Below the pieces are notes generated by a model that was not told the DNA's origin, searched no databases, and worked only from the letters and a program-made list of their open reading frames with translations. Position numbers and translations under genes: made by a program. Shown piece after piece: positions 41,721 through 48,276 of a stretch of 48,276 bases of DNA (positions within the stretch are counted from its first letter, which is position 1; the number at the start of each line of letters is the position of its first letter). The DNA is from Candidatus Nitrosopumilus sp. (GTDB taxonomy: Archaea > Thermoproteota > Nitrososphaeria > Nitrososphaerales > Nitrosopumilaceae). Where the stretch lies: positions 104,898-153,173 of the forward strand of contig JAOMJV010000001.1 of assembly GCA_028351415.1 (NCBI GenBank), read 5' to 3'.

Positions 41721-42593
41721 ATGTCTGAATTGGTTTCTGTAATCATTCCCGTGTATAATGCTTCACCGTTTCTAAAAGATTCAATAGAATCTGTAATTAC
41801 TCAAACATATTCAAATATTGAGATCATTTGCATAAATGATGGTTCAACTGATAACTCATTACAAATTTTAAAATCATTTTCTGATAAAATTACTATTATA
41901 TCTCAAGAAAATCAGGGACTAGCTTTTTCATTAAATGTTGGAATTAAAAAAATGAAAGGTAAATGGTTCAAATGGTTCTCACCTGACGATGTAATGTTTG
42001 CTAATACTATAGAGACATTAGTTAACAGTGGAGAAAAATTACATAATACAATTATTTATTCTGATTGGGAATTAATTGATGAAAAAAATAACCAATTACG
42101 TAGTTTTGAAGAATCAAACTATAATGACTTATCTAATTTTGAATATAATGTTAGATTATTAGATAGACAATTAATTAATGTCAATACCACATTAATTCCA
42201 TCATCATTACTTCAAAAATGTAGTATTAGAGACCTTGATGATCCTGTGGCAATTGATTATGATTTATTTCTTAATGCTGCTTTATTATTTAATACTAAAT
42301 TTCATCTAATTCAAAAATCACTTATAAAATATCGAATTCATAATAAACAACTTTCACATCAAAGTATAACAAAAACTTTAGACTATATTTCAAAAATTAA
42401 AAATGAAATATTACAAAATCTTGATGAATCATCTAGAAATGAATACATTAGTAAATTAGAGAAATACCAAAAAACAAAATCTGTTAAAACAAAAACAATG
42501 GAATTTGGCATGAAATTATTTTCATTTATGCCTTCATGGGCTTCTGATAGAATTCTTATTTTTTATTTGAATAAAATACGTCAAAATCGATAA
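41721..42593 (+). CDS. GT2-family glycosyltransferase
   Basis: The 290-residue protein begins with VSVIIPVYNASPFLKDSIES and IEIICINDGSTDNSLQIL, the family 2 GT-A nucleotide-sugar site. WFSPDDVMFANT is the DxD-like metal motif and DDPVAIDYDLFLNAALL is the acceptor region. There is no membrane segment, so the enzyme is probably cytoplasmic or peripheral. It lies 34 bases after the isomerase. The sugar and acceptor are unknown; its neighbours suggest a surface glycan. Confidence 0.85.
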   Translation: MSELVSVIIPVYNASPFLKDSIESVITQTYSNIEIICINDGSTDNSLQILKSFSDKITIISQENQGLAFSLNVGIKKMKGKWFKWFSPDDVMFANTIETLVNSGEKLHNTIIYSDWELIDEKNNQLRSFEESNYNDLSNFEYNVRLLDRQLINVNTTLIPSSLLQKCSIRDLDDPVAIDYDLFLNAALLFNTKFHLIQKSLIKYRIHNKQLSHQSITKTLDYISKIKNEILQNLDESSRNEYISKLEKYQKTKSVKTKTMEFGMKLFSFMPSWASDRILIFYLNKIRQNR

Positions 42594-42638
42594 ATTAATT
42601 TAAAAATACTTTTAATATTATAAAAAAATTTGAAATAC

Positions 42639-43637
42639 ATGAACTTTCCAAAAGTTTCAGTAATTATAGTTAATTATAATGGACAACCATTATTAGAAAA
42701 ATGTTTAGAATCTTTGTTTAAAGTAAATTATGATAATTTTGAGGTAATTTTAGTTGATAATAATTCAATTGATAAAAGTATAGAGTTTGTTAGAACAAAT
42801 TATCCATCTGTAATCATAATCAAATTAGATTCAAATAAAGGATTTGCAGAACCAAATAATACTGCTGTTAAAGTTGCTAAAGGTGAATTTGTTTTATTTT
42901 TAAATAATGATACAATTGTTACCACAAATTTTATAACAGAATTACTTTCAGTTTTTACAAATTCTTCCAATGTAGCTATTTGCCAAAGTCTTCTGTTAAA
43001 ACTTGACGGAAAAATAGATTCTAGTGGAGATTTCATTGATCCTATTGGTGTTGTTTATAATTCAACGAAAGCCGTGGATAATGTTAGACAAATTTCTAGT
43101 GCAAGAGGTGCATCAATGATTATTAGGAAAAAAATATTTTCTGATTTAGGTGGATTTGATGAAAAATTTTTTGTTTCTTTTGAAGATGTTGATTTAGGTT
43201 GGAGAACTTGGATTAATGGCTATAAAGTTGTAATTAATCCAAAATCTATTGTGTATCATTATGGTGGGAAAAGTCATAATGCTATCAAAAATGAAATTGC
43301 ATTTCATGGGTTTAAAAATCAATTAGCTATGAAAATTACTAATTTTGAAACAAAATATAGATTTTATAAAATGCTAAAATTTATCATCATCATTGGTTTT
43401 CGTGAATTAAAGATTCTACTAGATTATCAATTTACTGGCAAAACTTTGATGACTTCTACAAAATATGTAGATACAATTGCTCCAAAACCTAGTATTAAAA
43501 CGATAATTAGAGCATTTTTTTGGATAGCTTCTAACACTAAATATATTTCTGAAAAAAGTAAAAAAATTAGTAAATCTAGAAAGTTTTCTACAAGTGAACT
43601 TGAAAAAATGGGTGTTCTAAGTGACATTCAACAGTAG
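42639..43637 (+). CDS. GT2-family glycosyltransferase, rhamnosyltransferase-like
   Basis: From ATG 42639 the protein has 332 residues: VSVIIVNYNGQPLLEKCLES, FEVILVDNNSIDKSIEFV, FVLFLNNDTIVT (metal motif), SARGASMIIRKKIF, and GGFDEKFFVSFEDVDLGWR, the pattern of WbbL-like rhamnosyl and related transferases. A TTG three codons upstream is open, but a TATA-like TTTAAAAATAC about 30-40 bases before the ATG favours 42639. The specific sugar is not determinable. It belongs to the surface-glycan cluster. Confidence 0.87.
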   Translation: MNFPKVSVIIVNYNGQPLLEKCLESLFKVNYDNFEVILVDNNSIDKSIEFVRTNYPSVIIIKLDSNKGFAEPNNTAVKVAKGEFVLFLNNDTIVTTNFITELLSVFTNSSNVAICQSLLLKLDGKIDSSGDFIDPIGVVYNSTKAVDNVRQISSARGASMIIRKKIFSDLGGFDEKFFVSFEDVDLGWRTWINGYKVVINPKSIVYHYGGKSHNAIKNEIAFHGFKNQLAMKITNFETKYRFYKMLKFIIIIGFRELKILLDYQFTGKTLMTSTKYVDTIAPKPSIKTIIRAFFWIASNTKYISEKSKKISKSRKFSTSELEKMGVLSDIQQ

Positions 43638-43692
43638 TTTTCTAATCAACTTAATCGATGATTTAAAAATACAATTAAAATTATATTAGTAT

Positions 43693-44667
43693 ATGAAAAG
43701 ATCTGATAAAATAATTATAATATTTTATATTATTCTTGGTGCATCTTTAATATCTGTATATTCTCATTTTGATTCCTTATACGAACGCCCAGAAATAGAT
43801 ATACTTATTCCAACTGAACCAATAAAAAAAATTAACTTTCAAAGTATTGTAAATAGTATATCACAAGAAATTATGTATGATGTACTTACTAGTGTGGATG
43901 AATATCCAAAAATTCTCCCAAAAAATATCTTACATGTAGAAATTCTGAATAAAACAGACAATACAATACTTGCAAAAATGACATTTATTGAGAATATAAT
44001 AAGAGTTGATCTTACTACTCTTCATACATTCGAACCTATGAAAAAACATACTATTGAAATTCTCGATGGTGATGCTAAAGGTACTATTATTACTCAAACT
44101 TTTGAAAAAATTGATGATGGATCAGCCGATGGATATACTCTTCCAGGATTCAAAATAGATACTAGTGTTGATTTTAATCTTAAAGGAGTTTTGTCTCCTA
44201 TTGGATTTATACCTAAATCTAATTTAGAACATGCTCTACATACTGTTATTACTGAATTTGCAATTTATGGAGACACAAAATACTTTCATTCTGAAAATGA
44301 AAAAATTATAGATTCGTTATACCGTGAAATTTTACTTAGACCTGCAGATAATGGGGGCCTCAAAAATTATGTTACAATGCTTGAAGATGAGGAAATGACA
44401 TATGATGATATAAAAAAATCATTGATTGACTCAGATGAATATCAAGAATTAGAAATAATAAAAAAATTTAAAGCTCTTGAAAACGTATCCCCAAATATCA
44501 AACATTCAATTAACGAATTATATTTAGAAATACTACTTAGACCTGCAGATGATGAAGGATTAATTTATTATTCTTCAATGCTTGAGAGTAATGTTTTATC
44601 TATAGATGAGATTAGAGATATATTGTTAAACTCTGAAGAAGCAAAAATTATTCAAGGTCAAAATTAA
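43693..44667 (+). CDS. membrane-anchored SRPBCC-like domain with two DUF4214 repeats
   Basis: The 324-residue protein has an N-terminal anchor (about 6-23, IIIIFYIILGASLISVY). Next comes a START/polyketide-cyclase-like (SRPBCC) domain (about 47-195) containing VLTSVDEYPKILPKNI and HTIEILDGDAKGTIITQTFE. Two DUF4214 units follow: SLYREILLRPADNGGLKNY (about 212) and ELYLEILLRPADDEGLIYY (about 276). DUF4214 repeats are typical of cell-surface and glycan-associated proteins. A TATA-like TTTAAAAATAC (about 43661-43671) precedes it, similar to the upstream gene's promoter. The combination is not one I know, and its function is unknown. The SRPBCC call is by pattern and less certain than the repeats. 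Confidence 0.7.
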   Translation: MKRSDKIIIIFYIILGASLISVYSHFDSLYERPEIDILIPTEPIKKINFQSIVNSISQEIMYDVLTSVDEYPKILPKNILHVEILNKTDNTILAKMTFIENIIRVDLTTLHTFEPMKKHTIEILDGDAKGTIITQTFEKIDDGSADGYTLPGFKIDTSVDFNLKGVLSPIGFIPKSNLEHALHTVITEFAIYGDTKYFHSENEKIIDSLYREILLRPADNGGLKNYVTMLEDEEMTYDDIKKSLIDSDEYQELEIIKKFKALENVSPNIKHSINELYLEILLRPADDEGLIYYSSMLESNVLSIDEIRDILLNSEEAKIIQGQN

Positions 44668-44670
44668 TTT

Positions 44671-46152
44671 TTATTTTAATTCCTTGATTATTCCTTTTAC
44701 TATATTCCTTGTTTTATTATCTACTAATAATGTTATACTGAAGTATAATATCATAGCAAAAAATACATAGATAATCATATTGGGTAAAAATTCAAATATA
44801 TTTTCTGTAAATATCAAATATTCTTCAACAAGATAATTTGTTAAACCAAAAACACCTAGTGCAATGACTAAATAAATTAAAATTTTTCGATCTAATTCGA
44901 ATTTTATCTGTTGTTTCATAACAAAATATAAATAAATTGTAAGAGGAATTTGTACAATTACACTAATGATACTCCAAAATATTATTAATTCAAATTCTGA
45001 ATAGATATCTTTTCCAAATTGAAAAAGTATTATCAATGTAATTAAATAAATTGAAAATTGTAATACACGAAGATTTGGCATGAAAAATAATTTACTTTTA
45101 GTATAGTCTCTAAATGATGCTTTTTCATTTAAGTCCACTTTATCATCTCCTATCATAATTTGTGAAAAAATATTGGTTAATGTATGAAAGAAAAATCTAA
45201 AAGTAATAAAAATTGCAATTGGTACTGCAATTGCATATGTAGGATTTAGAGTATAAAGTCCTGCTTTAGAAAATACAATTGCTGTCATTAATAATGGAAT
45301 GGAAAAATAAAATACTAATCTTAATGTTTCACTAACTTGTTTTTGTTTACCTTCTAAGAGTTTTGGATATAGTCCTGTGGCAATAGTTCCACCTGAAATA
45401 ACTACTCCAGCAATCAATGTAGCAGCAGCAAAATATGATAAACTCTCCATAGAATTAATAATTACAGCAAAAATTATGATATCTGTTTTAAAAACTAAAT
45501 TGGTAAAACCCGCAAAATATCCTGGTACCCAACTTAGTTTTATCCATTTTAAAAATAAATCTCGTTTAATTTTATGCACTAATTTTTTCCTTACAAAATA
45601 GAGTAAAATCACATTACTTATCAATGTAGAAATTGCATAACTTACAATGACCCCGTATATTCCAATTTCTAATACTTGCAAAAAGAATAATGCAGATAAT
45701 ATTTTTGAAATTTCTAAAGTAATTAGTCCATAATTCATCAAATGTGGTTTAAAACCTAAATTTACTGAAACTAGTACTCTATTGACAAAAATAGTAGGTA
45801 TCCATACTATTCCAAATAGTAGAATCTCTAATTTTATTTCTGTTTGGTAACTTAAAACAAAAATTGTAATTAAATAAACTACTACTCCTAATATTGATAA
45901 AATCATACTTCCGATAATTGCAGTTTTAGTTGACTCTATACCTCTAGCAATCTCTCTTGTATTCCAGAATGAAATTACTGGTGCTAAAATTACACCGTAC
46001 AAAATTAAACTTGAAATTACTGTCCATGTACCATATTCCTCAGGAGTTAATGTTCTCGTAATTATTAACATAAAAGCTAAACCAGTAAAAAGAGTAGAGA
46101 TGGATGTGATGAATGAAATTAATCCTGAATATGTTACTCTAATTTCAGACAA
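44671..46152 (-). CDS. polysaccharide flippase (Wzx/MATE-like, MOP superfamily)
   Basis: The 493-residue protein has about 12-14 hydrophobic helices and the polysaccharide-export N-terminus: GLISFITSISTLFTGLAFML, followed by TLTPEEYGTWTVISSLILYG. These transporters flip lipid-linked oligosaccharides across the membrane. The start is TTG, with GGAG about ten bases upstream as a plausible ribosome-binding site and no ATG available in frame. It is the only gene in this cluster facing left, so it has its own promoter in the 202-base gap to its right. Confidence 0.85.
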   Translation of the reverse strand: MSEIRVTYSGLISFITSISTLFTGLAFMLIITRTLTPEEYGTWTVISSLILYGVILAPVISFWNTREIARGIESTKTAIIGSMILSILGVVVYLITIFVLSYQTEIKLEILLFGIVWIPTIFVNRVLVSVNLGFKPHLMNYGLITLEISKILSALFFLQVLEIGIYGVIVSYAISTLISNVILLYFVRKKLVHKIKRDLFLKWIKLSWVPGYFAGFTNLVFKTDIIIFAVIINSMESLSYFAAATLIAGVVISGGTIATGLYPKLLEGKQKQVSETLRLVFYFSIPLLMTAIVFSKAGLYTLNPTYAIAVPIAIFITFRFFFHTLTNIFSQIMIGDDKVDLNEKASFRDYTKSKLFFMPNLRVLQFSIYLITLIILFQFGKDIYSEFELIIFWSIISVIVQIPLTIYLYFVMKQQIKFELDRKILIYLVIALGVFGLTNYLVEEYLIFTENIFEFLPNMIIYVFFAMILYFSITLLVDNKTRNIVKGIIKELK

Positions 46153-46354
46153 TATGTGTAATCTCCAATAAAATATTTTTTAAATATATAGAAAAATACT
46201 TCATATCTAATCTGTTATAAAATGCCAAATAACTTTAATGGTTGATTAAAGACATTTTTCTTCAAAAATTGAAAACTGGAAGATTTTATTTTATAATTAT
46301 TCTTTATTGAGAATTTTCAATTAGTTTAATAGTATTTTATTTGCTAAATAGTTA

Positions 46355-47860
46355 TTGAAAAATAAAATCTTATTTTGGATTGATGCTTCTTTAGTTGAAT
46401 TTGGTGTTGCTAAATATATGCAATTCAATTCAAATTATGAATTCTATGGAATTTTTGATTTAAATTATAAATTAAAAAATAATTTCATTAATCAATCAAT
46501 AGTTTCTTTTAAAAAAGAATGGTTTTTTTGGGATCATGTAGATTCTAAACCTACAGAAGTTGATATGGAATATCTTAAACACTTTGAGGATAAATTTCAT
46601 ATCAATTTATGGAATTTAGCTTATTCTGAAAGAGTTTTTTCAAAATTTAACCCATTTCATGTTTTTTCTTCAAATGAAATTTTATCAATTTTAGAACAAG
46701 AATGTAAATTTCTTGAGCATGTATTATCTGAAATTAATCCTGATTTTCTAATAATCAAGGTTACTGATTTTCATAGAAATCATCTATTATCATTAATGTG
46801 TCAAAGTTTAGGAATAAAAGTTCTATCTATAATTCCTACTAGATTAGGATCACGTACATGTATATCTTCAGATGTAAATAAAATTGAATCATGGTGGACT
46901 GAAAATATTGAAGAAACAAAACAATTTGATTTTAATCATTTCTTAAAAAATAATGGAAGATATAGACAGACTACTAAAATTATATCATCTGGTACCTCTC
47001 TAAGTTTTCTAACAAAAATAAAACTTGGACTAAATTGGGCATTAACGGATATTACAAAGGATTTTCATAAAACATATGATCATATTGGCATTACTCGTTT
47101 TAAAGTACTGATTTTTTTTATTAAATCAATTTTTAAAAAATATTTTCGAAAATTATTCATAGATAAGCATTTTTCAAAAGAAATTATTGATGAAAAATTT
47201 ATTTTTTTTACATTACAAGTAGAACCTGAACGAAATTTATCATTAGATGCACCATTTTATACAAATCAATTATCTATAATTGAAAATATTGCTAAATCTT
47301 TACCCATAGATTGTACCTTGTATGTTAAAGAACACTATAATATGATAAATAGAAATTGGAGACCTATTTCTGAATATAAAAAATTACTTAAAATGTCCAA
47401 TGTTAAATTAATTCATCCTTCTGTTCCACCTAATATTTTATTTGAAAAATGTTTAGCTGTTTCTACTATTTCAGGAACTGCTGGATTAGAAGGATCATAT
47501 TATGGTAAACCTTCAATTATTTTTGCAGATACTATTTATTCCAACTTATCTTTTGTTACACGAATTACAAATTTTGATGAATTATCTAAAAAAATATCAA
47601 ATTCACTAAATCAAAAAATTGACATGATTGAATTAGAAAAATTTCTTAAATTAATTTATTCAGCTTCATTTGAACTTGATGCTTTTAATTTATCTGGTGA
47701 AATTTCTAAAAAATTCCATCATTCTGGTTTTATAATATCTTCCAGTATAAATTTAGAAAATTTAAATCAATTTTTTGAAAAAAATATAGATACATATCAA
47801 AAATTAGCTAAAGAATTTTCTAATTCAATTACAAAATATCTGAATTTTAAAGTAAATTAA
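46355..47860 (+). CDS. capsule/surface polysaccharide biosynthesis protein (KpsC/KpsS-like)
   Basis: The 501-residue soluble protein starts at TTG (MKNKILFWIDASLVEFG). Its second half carries the capsule-synthesis pattern: DAPFYTNQLSIIENIAKSLP, CTLYVKEHYNMINRNWRPIS, VKLIHPSVPPNILFEKC, and VSTISGTAGLEGSYYGKPSI. The last is the SGTxGxEA-type motif near the nucleotide-sugar site of KpsC/KpsS-type and related transferases. The first half (NPDFLIIKVTDFHRNHLLS) looks like the matching Rossmann-type domain. The substrate is unknown. Its end overlaps the convergent partial gene by three bases. Transfer from another lineage is possible, as for many capsule genes, but base composition does not stand out. 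Confidence 0.65.
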   Translation: MKNKILFWIDASLVEFGVAKYMQFNSNYEFYGIFDLNYKLKNNFINQSIVSFKKEWFFWDHVDSKPTEVDMEYLKHFEDKFHINLWNLAYSERVFSKFNPFHVFSSNEILSILEQECKFLEHVLSEINPDFLIIKVTDFHRNHLLSLMCQSLGIKVLSIIPTRLGSRTCISSDVNKIESWWTENIEETKQFDFNHFLKNNGRYRQTTKIISSGTSLSFLTKIKLGLNWALTDITKDFHKTYDHIGITRFKVLIFFIKSIFKKYFRKLFIDKHFSKEIIDEKFIFFTLQVEPERNLSLDAPFYTNQLSIIENIAKSLPIDCTLYVKEHYNMINRNWRPISEYKKLLKMSNVKLIHPSVPPNILFEKCLAVSTISGTAGLEGSYYGKPSIIFADTIYSNLSFVTRITNFDELSKKISNSLNQKIDMIELEKFLKLIYSASFELDAFNLSGEISKKFHHSGFIISSSINLENLNQFFEKNIDTYQKLAKEFSNSITKYLNFKVN

Positions 47861-48276
47861 TTACTGTTTAGAAATTCTTTGTCATCCATAATTGATTTCT
47901 TATATCCTTCGTCTATGACATGTTCTTTGTTTATTTGAATTAAATGTGGTTCTTCTTTACATATTCTTGTTAATTCTTCTAAATTTACTGGAATTTTTTT
48001 AATTTTTTTTACAATTTCTTTTATAAATATTAAATCTGATTCTCTATCTATTGTAAATCTTAAATTAGAAATATTTTTTCCAAATTCTAAATTTAAAATT
48101 TTAAATATATTCTGGTTTTTTTCAATATACGGTGATACATGTTCTCTTTCTGAAGGGAGTTGAGCATCATTCCAAGTTTTTTCTAATGTTTCAATAGAAT
48201 ATACCTGTCCAAATATTCCTTGTGGAAAACTTCTCTTTAATTCATTTGTGCCATAATCATATTTTTCACCAAGAAA
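47857..48276 (-). CDS. SpsF/NeuA-like cytidylyltransferase-family protein, C-terminal part
   Basis: A leftward frame open from the window edge ends in TAA at 47859-47857, giving about 139 residues. It reads VYSIETLEKTWNDAQLPSER, EHVSPYIEKNQNIFKILNLE, ISNLRFTIDRESDLIFIKEI. The SEREHVSPY and LRFTIDRESDLIFI segments are typical of the end of SpsF-like nucleotidyltransferases that make CMP-activated sugars or polyols. The catalytic N-terminal half is outside the window. The position beside the capsule-type gene suits supply of an activated surface sugar. Confidence 0.7.
   Translation of the reverse strand, partial: FLGEKYDYGTNELKRSFPQGIFGQVYSIETLEKTWNDAQLPSEREHVSPYIEKNQNIFKILNLEFGKNISNLRFTIDRESDLIFIKEIVKKIKKIPVNLEELTRICKEEPHLIQINKEHVIDEGYKKSIMDDKEFLNSN

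Noticed and set aside
46267-46322. AATTGAAAA / TTTTCAATT inverted repeat upstream of the capsule-type gene
   Set aside because: Nine-base arms of almost pure A/T separated by 38 bases are likely by chance in this sequence.

Overview
The window is a gene-dense, AT-rich archaeal chromosome segment. It most likely comes from an ammonia-oxidising Nitrososphaerota (Thaumarchaeota) of the Nitrosopumilus type. Archaeal markers are a group II chaperonin, ribosomal proteins S27e and L44e, exosome subunit Csl4, archaeal Dph2, TiaS, an MptE-type pterin kinase, CobY, and an initiator tRNA with no encoded CCA. The genus-level call rests on gene content and on resemblance to proteins I remember from that group; no search was run. 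TATA-like boxes about 25 bases before start codons, many TTG/GTG starts, and tail-to-tail genes whose ends touch or overlap are typical of such compact genomes.

Layout. 1-687: end of a surface-glycan region (partial GT2 glycosyltransferase plus a small membrane protein). 896-6333: mtnA, a DUF59-PqqD fusion, an SDR, two small genes, then a leftward asd-lrp-ctaB group; the lrp gene appears to start at ACG. 6416-10604: a tightly overlapping cobalamin nucleotide-loop operon (cobD-type decarboxylase, a cobQ lacking its amidotransferase half, cbiB, cobS, cobY). 10587-15465: S27e/L44e, an adenine deaminase homologue, thermosome, ROK kinase. 15466-21371: guaA operon with two small conserved genes and a coiled-coil protein, divergent mptE/folP, and guaB. 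21407-29932: small membrane protein, pheA-csl4, MDR oxidoreductase, TPR protein, dph2, tiaS, initiator tRNA-Met, PQQ-type sugar dehydrogenase and HMG-CoA reductase. 29972-37328: nine-gene histidine operon hisG-D-C-HAD-B-H-A-F-I. 37330-40547: secreted/anchored protein, thrC, and a ubiquitin-like/E1 fusion. 40673-48276: phosphosugar isomerase and a surface-polysaccharide cluster (two GT2 enzymes, an SRPBCC-DUF4214 protein, flippase, capsule-type transferase, partial cytidylyltransferase).

Functional links. asd and thrC are steps of the aspartate/threonine pathway; threonine also feeds the aminopropanol arm of cobalamin synthesis served by the cobD-type enzyme. guaB and guaA together convert IMP to GMP. 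MptE and FolP act in succession in making the pterin C1 carrier. HMG-CoA reductase supplies archaeal lipids and CtaB supplies heme O for a terminal oxidase. The right-hand region probably builds and exports S-layer or cell-surface glycans.

The most interesting non-coding signal is a set of perfect dyads placed directly upstream of TATA boxes at lrp, the phosphosugar isomerase and thrC. Two of them share the same half-site (TTGTAA/TTACAA), which suggests a local feast/famine (Lrp/AsnC) regulon. No CRISPR array, insertion sequence, prophage or rRNA was seen. No gap exceeds 300 bases; the largest, 3273-3571, appears to hold an additional small zinc-finger-like gene.
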